From contig NZ_CALNAT010000256.1 of the NCBI RefSeq assembly GCF_937873925.1, forward strand, positions 1 through 64,000: a DNA stretch of 64,000 bases, written 5' to 3'. Positions 8,611 to 17,110 of this stretch are shown here, piece by piece. The stretch is from an uncultured Proteiniphilum sp. (GTDB lineage: Bacteria; Bacteroidota; Bacteroidia; Bacteroidales; Dysgonomonadaceae). Below the pieces are notes generated by a model. That model did not search any database and was not told the origin of the DNA. It saw only the letters and a program-made list of their open reading frames with translations. How positions within the stretch are numbered: position 1 is the stretch's first letter; each line of letters starts with the position of its first letter. The translations under genes were made by a program, and so were the position numbers.

Positions 8611-9328
8611 TGTCGTTTCCTCCCTCCTGTGATGTTATATCCTGTTCATCATTGTCATTTGTTTCCCCGGAAATGTTTGTTACGCTGCCTGATTGGGTGG
8701 TTCCGGTAGTGTCGCTTTCAGATTGGGTAGCTCCGCTTGTCGCATCCATATTTCCCGAGTAGGCAGCGTAAGCCCTGTTGATCGCTTCGAGAAATGCCCT
8801 CGAGGTGATGGTCGATGCGGTAATGGCATCCACATTTCCTCCGTCATTCGAAACGGCCAAGGCTCCTTTCGACAGGTCTCGTCCGATGATCGACTGCGAG
8901 GGTTTGGCTGCATCCCTGAACCACTCTGACATCTTCGAACCCAGTCCCGGTGTCTCACCATGTTGCAGTACCGAGTAATTCACGATCCTGTGTTCCATAT
9001 CGAAGCCTACCATGATCTGTATATTTCCGCTGAATCCGTTGGTGGAGAAACTGTTCAGTGCATAACCCACGATCTCATCCCCTTTCTTTGCAGGGTAAAC
9101 CAGCAGTGAGTCCCCCTGTCCGTCCGGCATCAGGAATGCTTCGGCGATCGGGTCGTTATCAAACGCGGGCACCACTTCGCTGATGGCGTTCTGCAATTTC
9201 ATCGCTTTGGCATCTGCTATCGGCTTTGCCGTCATTTTGTTCACTTGGGCCAGCAATACGGCTACCGTCAGGCATATCAGCGATAGCGACAGGAACATAT
9301 TTTTGAAGGTTGATTCTAATTTAGCCAT
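8603..9328 (-). CDS. rnfG: Rnf complex subunit RnfG, FMN-binding, with extra acidic tail
   Basis: Periplasm-facing subunit with one N-terminal membrane segment (about 9-28) and an FMN-binding domain. FMN is expected to be attached to the last Thr of D167-AITAST, a variant of the Dxx(S/T)GAT flavinylation motif. The family domain ends near residue 190. Here about 50 more residues follow, rich in S, T, G, D, E and N, and they contain a second perfect-looking motif, D195-ATSGAT. The gene overlaps rnfD by 8 bp upstream and rnfE by 8 bp downstream. The tail could be a degenerate extension or a second flavin site. Confidence 0.93.
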   Translation of the reverse strand: MAKLESTFKNMFLSLSLICLTVAVLLAQVNKMTAKPIADAKAMKLQNAISEVVPAFDNDPIAEAFLMPDGQGDSLLVYPAKKGDEIVGYALNSFSTNGFSGNIQIMVGFDMEHRIVNYSVLQHGETPGLGSKMSEWFRDAAKPSQSIIGRDLSKGALAVSNDGGNVDAITASTITSRAFLEAINRAYAAYSGNMDATSGATQSESDTTGTTQSGSVTNISGETNDNDEQDITSQEGGNDNE

Positions 9329-10286
9329 GTTTCACTACCTCCCCGAATCGTTTTGGCGTTGTGTAATTATTGATAAGTGGCGTAAAGGCATTCATCAGCA
9401 GGATCGCGAATGAAACCCCTTCGGGATAGGCTCCCCAAAGGCGGATGGCGATGGTGATAAAGCCGATGCCTACACCGTAAATAAGCATTCCCTTTTTTGT
9501 CATGGGCGATGTTACATAGTCGGTCGCCATGAAGACCGCACCCAGCATTAATCCTCCCGAAAAGAGGTGGATCAGCGGGTTGTAGAGCGGGATGGGATTA
9601 AAGATGTAAAGTATTCCCGTGAAGATGGCGACGGTCGCCATGATAGAAATGGGGATATGCCATGTGATGATTTTCTTCCAGAGCAACCATCCTAAGCCGA
9701 GAAGCAGTGCCAGTGCGCTCATTTCTCCCAGGGAGCCGGCTTCGGTACCCAAAAACATGGTCTGTAAAGAGGGCAGCAGTTCCGGATTCAGTTTCAGGTT
9801 GCCGAGTATGGTCGCCGAACTGACGGCATCGATCGTGAAGGCGGTTTCCGGTGCCGGCCAGACGGTCATCTGTGCCGGGAATGAGATCAGCAGGAAGATA
9901 CGTCCCGCGATGGCCGGGTTAAAGATGTTATTCCCCAATCCTCCGAAAGAGAGCTTTACCACGCCGATAGCGAACAGGCACCCCAGTGCCAGAATCCAGA
10001 CGGGCAGGTTTGACGGTACGTTGAATGCCAGCAGTACGCCGGTGATGATGGCCGAACCGTCGAGCACGGTGGGCGTTTTCTTCATCATATATTTTACGAT
10101 GAGATATTCAAATCCCACGCAAAAAAGCACAGCCAAAGCGGTAATGATCAGTGCATCCAGCCGGAAGACGTACAAAGCAACCAAAAACGCCGGAATGAGC
10201 GCGATAAGCACCCCGTACATATTTTTTTGAATCGTGTCTCCGCTGTGTATATGAGGTGAAGGGGAGACAACCAGTTTGTTTTCCAT
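9321..10286 (-). CDS. rnfD: Rnf complex subunit RnfD
   Basis: Membrane subunit of Rnf related to NqrB. I start it at ATG 10286 (MENKLVVSPSPHIHSGD), giving 321 residues; the frame is open 126 bp further but overlaps the end of rnfC and gives an unlikely basic leader. SPSPHI is typical of the family N-terminus. AVSSATILG in the middle holds the Thr expected to carry covalent FMN. About nine membrane segments are visible. It lies 20 bp after rnfC and overlaps rnfG by 8 bp. Confidence 0.94.
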   Translation of the reverse strand: MENKLVVSPSPHIHSGDTIQKNMYGVLIALIPAFLVALYVFRLDALIITALAVLFCVGFEYLIVKYMMKKTPTVLDGSAIITGVLLAFNVPSNLPVWILALGCLFAIGVVKLSFGGLGNNIFNPAIAGRIFLLISFPAQMTVWPAPETAFTIDAVSSATILGNLKLNPELLPSLQTMFLGTEAGSLGEMSALALLLGLGWLLWKKIITWHIPISIMATVAIFTGILYIFNPIPLYNPLIHLFSGGLMLGAVFMATDYVTSPMTKKGMLIYGVGIGFITIAIRLWGAYPEGVSFAILLMNAFTPLINNYTTPKRFGEVVKHG

Positions 10287-10306
10287 ATTTAAAGTTACTC
10301 TACGCG

Positions 10307-11638
10307 TTAATTCTTTCTTGTCCTGATGATTGTGTTCACTCTGCTTTTTCCCAGCCGGATATAATCGAGCAGCGGCCGGTCGGCGGGACAGGTGTAACTG
10401 CATGAACCGCATTCAATACAATCGGTGATACGGTTATTTTCCGCCCTGTCCCATACTTCAAACTCCGTCAGGTTCATCAGTAGGGTAGGGTTCAGGCCCA
10501 TGGGGCACACACTTACACATTTAGCGCAACGGATACAATCCTTCATCGCCTTCCGTTTTGCCTCTAGCGTGGGAATAAGCAATATACCCGAAGTTCCTTT
10601 GGTCACCGGTACGTCGGTGCTTGCCAGCGCTTTTCCCATCATGGGGCCGCCGCTGACGATCTTTCCGGTGGTGTCCGGCAGTCCGCCGGCAGCCTCGATC
10701 AGGTTGCCCACAGGAATACCTATGCGTGAAAGGATGTTACAGGGCTGTTTCACATCCTTTCCGGTGACGGTCACTACCCGTTCAACCAGGGGCTTGTTCT
10801 TCTGTACCGCCTCATAGGCAGCCAGAATAGTTCCTACGTTTTGTACCACCGCACCCACTGAAATGGGCAGGGCGCCGCTCGGAACCTGGCGTCCGGTCAG
10901 GGCGTCGATCAGCTGTTTTTCCCCTCCCTGGGGATACTGTACCTTCAGGGCCTCTACGCTGATGTTGGGGTATGCCTTCGCATATTTCCCGAATTTCTCA
11001 ATGGCGTCTTTCTTGTTGTTTTCAATACCGATAATGGCTTTATCCACATTCAATGCTTCCATCACGATGGTGATCCCCACTATGATCTCCTCCGTTTTCT
11101 CCATCATCAGCCGGTGATCGGAGGTGAGCCAGGGCTCGCACTCTACTCCGTTGATAATCAGTATTTCGGGCTTGGAGCCCGGAGGAGGCGTCAGTTTTAC
11201 GTGCGTGGGAAAAGTGGCACCACCCATGCCGACAATACCGGCGGCGGCAATTTTGTCGAGGATCTCTTTGGATGAGAGCCGGCACTCTTTTTTCAGGTCG
11301 GGTGAGCGGTCGATTGACTCTTCCCACTCATCGCCTTCCACTTTGATGATCACGGCATCACGCCGGTAGCCGCTTGCATCGATCGCTTTGTCGATTTTCA
11401 CAACGGTACCCGACACGGAAGAGTGAATATTGGCCGAGACAAATCCCACGGTCTTGCCGATGAGGGTACCGACCTTCACGGCGTCTCCTTTTTTTACCAC
11501 AGGCTGGCAGGGAGCGCCGATGTGCTGGGCAAGCGGAATGATCACCTGATCGGGAGTAGCAATGGATTGTATTGCGTTTCCGGCAGATATTTTCTGTTCT
11601 TTCGGGTGAATACCGCCAATTCTGAAAGTTTTTAACAT
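10307..11638 (-). CDS. rnfC: Rnf complex subunit RnfC (NADH/FMN/Fe-S subunit)
   Basis: Peripheral cytoplasmic subunit that exchanges electrons with NAD(H). The protein has 443 residues, the short form of the family. An N-terminal barrel-sandwich segment is followed by the FMN/NADH-binding part with GMGGATFPTHVKL and a SLBB-like region. Two [4Fe-4S] motifs lie near the C-terminus: CIRCAKCVSVCP and CIECGSCSYTCP. It begins 17 bp after rnfB. Confidence 0.95.
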   Translation of the reverse strand: MLKTFRIGGIHPKEQKISAGNAIQSIATPDQVIIPLAQHIGAPCQPVVKKGDAVKVGTLIGKTVGFVSANIHSSVSGTVVKIDKAIDASGYRRDAVIIKVEGDEWEESIDRSPDLKKECRLSSKEILDKIAAAGIVGMGGATFPTHVKLTPPPGSKPEILIINGVECEPWLTSDHRLMMEKTEEIIVGITIVMEALNVDKAIIGIENNKKDAIEKFGKYAKAYPNISVEALKVQYPQGGEKQLIDALTGRQVPSGALPISVGAVVQNVGTILAAYEAVQKNKPLVERVVTVTGKDVKQPCNILSRIGIPVGNLIEAAGGLPDTTGKIVSGGPMMGKALASTDVPVTKGTSGILLIPTLEAKRKAMKDCIRCAKCVSVCPMGLNPTLLMNLTEFEVWDRAENNRITDCIECGSCSYTCPADRPLLDYIRLGKSRVNTIIRTRKN

Positions 11639-11655
11639 ATATACTATCCTTAATC

Positions 11656-12525
11656 TTATGCGTCAACTGTAGCTTTTTCCCCTTTGGGCAACTCCGGTTT
11701 CTCTTTCCGGGGCGGGAAATTCAACTCCAGGATGGAATTGGTGGGGCAGACCGGCACGCATTTACGGCAGAGCCGGCATTTGTCGTCAATAATATAAGCC
11801 AGGTTATTTTCAATGGTGATGGCTTCAAACGGACAGACCTGCTGGCATTTGCTGCATCCGATACATGCTACTTCGCACGACTTCCGGGCTACGCCTCCTT
11901 TTTCTTCATTCACGCAACTCACATAGATACGCCGCGATTTGGGACCCTGTTTACGCAGCTCGATGATATCTTTCGGGCATGCTTTCACGCAGGCGCCACA
12001 AGCGGTACATTTATCTTCCACCACTTCGGGGAGCATGGTCTCCGGATTGATGTGAATGGCGTCGAACGCACAGGATTCCACACAGTCGCCCAGGCCGAGA
12101 CAGCCGAAAGAGCATCCGGTGTCACCGCCATAAAGTACAGCGGCGATGGTACAGTTGGAAATTCCGTCATATAGGTTGGTACGGGGACGATGTTCGCATG
12201 TCCCGCTACAGCGCACCACCGCTATCTTTTTTACCGCTACCGGAGCTGCTTGCCCCAGGATCGACGCTACCTTATCCATGGTCGTCTGGCCTCCTACGGG
12301 GCAGTTGAGCCCTTCCAGCGTTTCAGCTTTCACGCAAGCCGATGCGAACGACGCGCATCCGGGAAATCCGCAGCCGCCACAGTTGGCAGCGGGCAAGGCA
12401 TCCTGAACCTCCTGTATGCGAGGATCTTCCTCTACCTTGAATTTTTGTCCTATCAGGTACAATATGGCGGCGCTACCGGCGCCGATCACACCTAAAGTTA
12501 CCACGGCCGTAAGTAATACACTCAT
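11656..12525 (-). CDS. rnfB: Rnf complex subunit RnfB (ferredoxin-accepting Fe-S subunit)
   Basis: Entry point for electrons from ferredoxin. An N-terminal membrane anchor (about 3-26) precedes a cluster motif with C49, C52, C57 and C75 (CGGCGFPGC ... NCPVGG). Further Cys-rich motifs are CSFGCLGLGDCVESC, CTACGACVKACP, CIGCSKCQQVCP and CRLCRKCVPVCP, so several more [4Fe-4S] clusters are expected. The 289 residues are normal for the longer, multi-cluster RnfB of anaerobes. It is first of the six core rnf genes and is separated from rseC by a 157-bp word tract. Confidence 0.95.
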   Translation of the reverse strand: MSVLLTAVVTLGVIGAGSAAILYLIGQKFKVEEDPRIQEVQDALPAANCGGCGFPGCASFASACVKAETLEGLNCPVGGQTTMDKVASILGQAAPVAVKKIAVVRCSGTCEHRPRTNLYDGISNCTIAAVLYGGDTGCSFGCLGLGDCVESCAFDAIHINPETMLPEVVEDKCTACGACVKACPKDIIELRKQGPKSRRIYVSCVNEEKGGVARKSCEVACIGCSKCQQVCPFEAITIENNLAYIIDDKCRLCRKCVPVCPTNSILELNFPPRKEKPELPKGEKATVDA

Positions 12526-12547
12526 ATTTTCATTTTATGATTATAGT

Positions 12548-12682
12548 AAAAAGTTTCAAACTAAAAGCTAAAAGTGAAAAGTTTGGGATCTTTGGTTTGG
12601 GAATTGAGATTTGTGATATTACTTAACCACTTGATCAATCATCGTCACATCATCTCATCGTCACATCATCAAATTAGTTCAT
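12548..12682. repeat. Low-complexity word tract between rseC and rnfB
   Basis: The spacer contains AAAAGCTAAAAGTGAAAAGT-type words near the rnfB side. Towards rseC it has repeats of CATCGTCACATCATCTCATC and ATTAGTTCATCTAATCATCT. The AAAAGTGAAAAG word recurs (in either orientation) at the iorA-iorB, greA-HIT and htpG-coaA junctions. Because both neighbours are on the minus strand it is probably inside the operon transcript. Confidence 0.6.
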
Positions 12683-13108
12683 CTAATCATCTTCCCACCC
12701 AATCACCTTTTTTATACCGAATTGAAACGAGTTTGCCATTTTTTTTCTCAGAAGATAAAGCATCAGGTAGTAGGGAATGAGAGCGCCCATAGCACTGATT
12801 GCCGCCTCCGTTTCATTGAAATTCCACAACGATAGAGTGAAAATAAGCGTTAAAATGAGGATAATCAGCGGAAGAACAAACGCCCAGACAACAGCTTTGT
12901 GGCCCATTGACTCTTTTGCTTCGATAATCACCCGTTCGTTTTCACGGAACCGGCCGGAAAAGTCAGCTATTTCGATCAGCTTCTCTTTCGAGTCGGCAGC
13001 CATGCAGGTCCCGTGGGCATGACACGCACTGCAGGCCGATTGTTGCAGGATACGTACGGTTACCTGATTGCCGCTGATTTTCTCAATGATTCCTTCGTGT
13101 TCGATCAT
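12683..13108 (-). CDS. rseC: RseC/MucC family protein (Rnf-associated)
   Basis: A small membrane protein of 141 residues: an N-terminal soluble part with the Cys cluster CSACHAHGTCMA (about 25-36) and two membrane helices (about 72-92 and 98-118). The family (SoxR-reducing system protein RseC / positive regulator of sigmaE) commonly sits beside rnf genes in Bacteroidota, and here it is the first gene of the rnf operon. A role in Rnf assembly or in linking it to a redox signal is inference from location. The ATG at 13108 lies about 30 nt after a likely transcription start. Confidence 0.85.
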   Translation of the reverse strand: MIEHEGIIEKISGNQVTVRILQQSACSACHAHGTCMAADSKEKLIEIADFSGRFRENERVIIEAKESMGHKAVVWAFVLPLIILILTLIFTLSLWNFNETEAAISAMGALIPYYLMLYLLRKKMANSFQFGIKKVIGWEDD

Positions 13109-13145
13109 GAAATAATCCCTTACTCTCTCACATGTAATTTAAGTA

Positions 13146-13153
13146 CAAAGTTA
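13146..13153 (-). promoter_or_regulatory. -7 element for the rseC-rnf operon
   Basis: The minus strand reads TAACTTTG (TAnnTTTG), with TTTA 19 bp further upstream where TTTG is expected. Transcription would begin near 13139 and leave a leader of about 30 nt before the rseC ATG. Confidence 0.55.
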
Positions 13154-13403
13154 AGATTATTTTCGTGATAAGTAAAAGTTTTTTGAACTTACTCATGGTT
13201 CAGACGTTAAGAAACGATTGAAGTATTCGGTATTCGATTTTTCATTCTGATATCTCGGTGCGAAGTATAGATTTTATTTATAATATAACCGCAATAAGTT
13301 TCGCTGAATCAGCCGAACATTTACGGAAAGATATTTGTTAAAAAGCTGAATAGCGGTGCAGAACGGCGAATTTAAAAAGTAACATATTTAATACTCTATC
13401 CTT

Positions 13404-15659
13404 ATGGGTTTTGACATTGACATGATTCGAATGGTTTATAATCATCTTCCTGAAAAAATCAGGCAGGCAAAAGATATCTTACAGCGGCCTTTGACTCTGA
13501 CCGAAAAGATCCTTTTTGCGCATCTCTGGTCCGGGGTTCCGGTAAAGGATTACCAGCGTGCAAACGATTATGTGGATTTTGCTCCCGATCGCGTGGCGAT
13601 GCAGGATGCCACAGCGCAGATGGCGCTGCTGCAACTGATGAATTCCGGACGGACCAGCGTAGCGGTACCTTCCACTGTGCACTGTGACCATTTGATACAG
13701 GCCTATAAGGATGCCGATACCGATCTGGAGACTGCCAACATAACCAACAGGGAGGTATACGAGTTCCTTCGTGATGTCTCCAATAAATATGGGATCGGTT
13801 TCTGGAAACCCGGCGCCGGGATCATTCACCAGGTAGTGCTCGAAAACTACGCTTTCCCCGGCGGAATGATGGTGGGTACCGACTCGCATACGCCCAACGC
13901 GGGCGGGCTGGGTATGATCGCCATTGGCGTGGGCGGCGCCGACGCGGTGGATGTGATGGCCTGCCTGCCCTGGGAACTGAAGATGCCGAAGTTGATCGGT
14001 GTGAAGCTTACAGGGAGATTGTCGGGATGGAGCGCCCCCAAGGATGTGATACTGAAAGTGGCAGGTATTCTCACTGTGAAAGGGGGTACCAATGCCGTTA
14101 TCGAATATTTCGGCGAGGGAGCGGAATCGCTTTCGGCCACAGGGAAAGGTACCATTTGTAATATGGGAGCCGAAGTGGGGGCTACTACCTCCATTTTCCC
14201 GTTCGACGAAAAATCAGCGGCCTATCTGGAAAGTACGGGCAGGAAAGAGGTGGCCGACGAGGCGCGTAAGATCAGGGAGCACCTGCAGCCCGATCCGGAA
14301 GTGGTTGCCCGGCCCGGACAATATTATGACCAACTGATCGAAATAGACCTTTCTACCCTGGAACCGCATATCAACGGGCCGTTTACCCCCGATGCGGCCT
14401 ATACCATTTCGGAATTCGGCAAGACGGTGAAAGAGAATAACTATCCGCGAAAAATGGAGGTGGGATTGATCGGTTCATGTACCAACTCATCGTATGAAGA
14501 TCTTACCCGGGCGGTTTCCATTGTGAAACAGGTGCGTGAGGAGGGAGTGCCCGTGAAAGCGCAGTTCCTGATCAACCCCGGCTCGGAGCAGATCCGGTAT
14601 ACGGCGGAACGCGACGGGATCCTGCAGGTGTTTGAGGATGCCGGAGCCACCATTATCGCCAATGCCTGCGGCCCCTGTATCGGTCAGTGGAAGCGTGATG
14701 ATGATGTGAAGGACCGCGTTAATTCCATCGTTACTTCGTTCAACCGTAATTTCGCCAAGCGGAACGACGGCAATCCCAATACACATGCGTTTGTGACATC
14801 GCCCGAACTGGTGGCCGCGCTCACCATTGCCGGCGATCTCTGCTTCAACCCGTTGACGGATACGCTCGAAAATTATAAAGGGGAGCAGGTGAAACTGGCC
14901 GAACCGACTGGATTCGAAATGCCGCCCGGCGGTTACGATGTGAAAGATGCGGGATACCTGGCGCCCTCGGAAGACGGAAGGAACGTGCAGGTAACCATCG
15001 ATCCCGATTCGAAACGGCTGCAAAAACTGGACCCTTTCCCTGCATGGAATGGCGAGGACTATATAGGGCTGCCACTGCTCATTAAAGTGAAAGGAAAATG
15101 CACTACCGACCATATTTCCATGGCCGGGCCGTGGCTTCGCTTCCGCGGTCATCTCGACAATATTTCCGATAACATGCTGATCGGGGCGGTGAACGCTTTC
15201 AATAACGAAACCAACGCCGTACTCGATCCCGGTACCATGGGCTATTCCCCCGTGCCGGTACTGGCCAGGAAGTTCAAGGCCGGGGGGGTAGGGTCGGTGG
15301 TGGTTGCCGAGGAGAACTACGGGGAAGGGTCGAGCCGTGAGCATGCCGCCATGGAGCCGCGCCATCTGAACGTGAAGGTGATCCTGGTCAAATCGTTTGC
15401 CCGGATTCATGAGACCAATCTGAAGAAACAAGGTATGTTGGCGCTCACCTTTGTGAATAAAGAGGATTACGATAAGGTGCAGGAGAGGGACAAGATCAGC
15501 GTAAAAGGGCTGAAGGATTTCGCTCCCGGCAGAACCCTGACTGTGGAACTGCTTCATGCCGACGGCACGAAAAATACTTTTGAAGCTGCCCACACTTATA
15601 ATACACAACAAATAGAGTGGTTCAGAGCAGGAAGTGCCCTGAATGCCATGAATAAATAA
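13404..15659 (+). CDS. acnA: Aconitate hydratase
   Basis: Isomerises citrate to isocitrate through cis-aconitate. The protein has 751 residues and is closest to the mitochondrial-type aconitase. The Cys ligands of the [4Fe-4S] cluster are in GSCTNSSYEDL and NACGPCIGQW. The C-terminal swivel domain has GEGSSREHAAMEPRHL with the catalytic Ser/Arg segment. The ATG at 13404 gives a full N-terminus. It heads a same-strand set with NAD-type IDH, citrate synthase and NADP-type IDH. I saw no clear promoter motif in the 295 bp shared with the divergent rnf operon. Confidence 0.95.
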   Translation: MGFDIDMIRMVYNHLPEKIRQAKDILQRPLTLTEKILFAHLWSGVPVKDYQRANDYVDFAPDRVAMQDATAQMALLQLMNSGRTSVAVPSTVHCDHLIQAYKDADTDLETANITNREVYEFLRDVSNKYGIGFWKPGAGIIHQVVLENYAFPGGMMVGTDSHTPNAGGLGMIAIGVGGADAVDVMACLPWELKMPKLIGVKLTGRLSGWSAPKDVILKVAGILTVKGGTNAVIEYFGEGAESLSATGKGTICNMGAEVGATTSIFPFDEKSAAYLESTGRKEVADEARKIREHLQPDPEVVARPGQYYDQLIEIDLSTLEPHINGPFTPDAAYTISEFGKTVKENNYPRKMEVGLIGSCTNSSYEDLTRAVSIVKQVREEGVPVKAQFLINPGSEQIRYTAERDGILQVFEDAGATIIANACGPCIGQWKRDDDVKDRVNSIVTSFNRNFAKRNDGNPNTHAFVTSPELVAALTIAGDLCFNPLTDTLENYKGEQVKLAEPTGFEMPPGGYDVKDAGYLAPSEDGRNVQVTIDPDSKRLQKLDPFPAWNGEDYIGLPLLIKVKGKCTTDHISMAGPWLRFRGHLDNISDNMLIGAVNAFNNETNAVLDPGTMGYSPVPVLARKFKAGGVGSVVVAEENYGEGSSREHAAMEPRHLNVKVILVKSFARIHETNLKKQGMLALTFVNKEDYDKVQERDKISVKGLKDFAPGRTLTVELLHADGTKNTFEAAHTYNTQQIEWFRAGSALNAMNK

Positions 15660-15693
15660 ATCTTGATCTTCATTTTATACGATTTTCTACGGT

Positions 15694-17010
15694 ATGGTGT
15701 ATGAAACCCGCGATACTCATGACTCAGGATCTGATAACTTGGATGCCCCTTTCATGTATATAACCCGCCAGGACGGCCGGCTTGCCGTGCCCGGTCATCC
15801 GGTCATACCTTATATTGAGGGCGACGGGATAGGCAAAGAAATCACCCCTCATGTACAGAGGATTGTCGACAGGGCTGTCGACAAAACATACCGAGGGAAA
15901 CGGAAAATTGAGTGGAAAGAGGTGCTTGCAGGCGAAAAAGCTTTCAATGAAGTGGGGAGCTGGCTGCCAAAGGAGACGATGGAGGTGTTCCGCACCTGCC
16001 TGGTGGGAATAAAAGGGCCGCTCACCACACCGGTAGGCGAGGGGATACGCTCACTCAATGTGGCGCTGCGCCAGGAATTAGACCTCTATGTATGCCTTCG
16101 TCCCGTGCGATGGTTCCGGGGAGTGGCGACACCTTTATTGCATCCTGAAAAGGTGCATGTCACTATTTTCCGCGAGAATACGGAGGATATCTATGCCGGC
16201 ATAGAGTGGGCTGCCGGCACACCGGAGTTGAAGAAAGTATTGAAATTCCTGCAGGAGGAGATGGGCGTAGGGAAGATCCGGTTTCCGGAGACTACCTCTA
16301 TCGGCGTCAAGCCTGTCTCTGTGGAGGGAACGGAGAGGTTGGTGCGGGCGGCTATCGAGTATGCCCTGAAGCACGGGCTGCCTTCGGTGACCCTGGTACA
16401 CAAAGGCAACATCATGAAATTTACCGAAGGCGGTTTCAAGAAATGGGGCTATGCCCTTGCCGAGCGGGAATTTCCCGACCAGACATTTACTGAACATAGT
16501 TTTAATAAGATAAAGGCTGAACGGGGCCTCGAAAGAGCGGTGGAAGCTTACAATCTTGCCGTTGAATCGGGAAAGGTTTTTATTAAGGATGTGATTGCCG
16601 ATGCGTTCCTTCAGAATACTCTCCTTAAACCGGAAGAGTATTCCGTGATCGCAACCCTTAATCTGAACGGCGATTATATTTCCGACCAGCTGGCGGCCAT
16701 GGTGGGCGGCATCGGTATAGCACCGGGCGCCAATATCAATTACCATACGGGGCATGCCATTTTTGAGGCGACCCACGGAACAGCGCCCGATATTGTAGGA
16801 AAAGACAAGGCAAACCCCTGTTCCATGCTGCTCTCGGCTGTAATGATGCTGGAGTATATGGGATGGCAGGAAGCCGGTAACCTGATTACCCATGCACTGG
16901 AGACACTCTTTGAAAACGGGTACGGAACTTCCGATCTGGCGCGGTTTATGGAAAACGGCAAACCCTTGTCGACATCCGATTTTTCCCGCAAAGTGATTGA
17001 AAATTTATAA
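15694..17010 (+). CDS. icd: Isocitrate dehydrogenase, E. coli Icd type, predicted NAD-dependent
   Basis: Oxidative decarboxylation of isocitrate to 2-oxoglutarate. The 438 residues include IEGDGIGKEI at the N-terminus, the substrate loop TTPVGEGIRSLNVALRQ and YIS-D metal-binding segment GDYISDQLAAMVGG. At the cofactor site the sequence is GTAPDIVGKDKAN, so the NADP-contacting Lys344-Tyr345 of E. coli Icd are replaced by D366-I367, Val351 by A373 and Tyr391 by S413. Asp-Ile at this place is the signature of NAD use in the isocitrate/isopropylmalate dehydrogenase family. R417 (E. coli Arg395) is kept. A second, unrelated-subfamily IDH with NADP residues lies two genes downstream. Confidence 0.9.
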   Translation: MVYETRDTHDSGSDNLDAPFMYITRQDGRLAVPGHPVIPYIEGDGIGKEITPHVQRIVDRAVDKTYRGKRKIEWKEVLAGEKAFNEVGSWLPKETMEVFRTCLVGIKGPLTTPVGEGIRSLNVALRQELDLYVCLRPVRWFRGVATPLLHPEKVHVTIFRENTEDIYAGIEWAAGTPELKKVLKFLQEEMGVGKIRFPETTSIGVKPVSVEGTERLVRAAIEYALKHGLPSVTLVHKGNIMKFTEGGFKKWGYALAEREFPDQTFTEHSFNKIKAERGLERAVEAYNLAVESGKVFIKDVIADAFLQNTLLKPEEYSVIATLNLNGDYISDQLAAMVGGIGIAPGANINYHTGHAIFEATHGTAPDIVGKDKANPCSMLLSAVMMLEYMGWQEAGNLITHALETLFENGYGTSDLARFMENGKPLSTSDFSRKVIENL

Positions 17011-17110
17011 AAAGGCTCGCTTTTGTAAACAAAAAGAGGTAAGAGAATGTTAAAAAGACAGGAATACCATTATCTGTCGCCATTTAAGAATAAAAACAAA
17101 ATATATCACT

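Noticed and set aside
10287..10412. 42-codon N-terminal extension of RnfD overlapping rnfC
   Set aside because: It is the shadow of the rnfC 3' end in another frame; family proteins start near MENKLVVSPSPH.
15694..17010. Isopropylmalate dehydrogenase instead of isocitrate dehydrogenase
   Set aside because: Length (438), the SLNVALRQELDLYVCLRPVR segment and the acn/gltA context fit isocitrate dehydrogenase; only the cofactor residues resemble the NAD enzymes.
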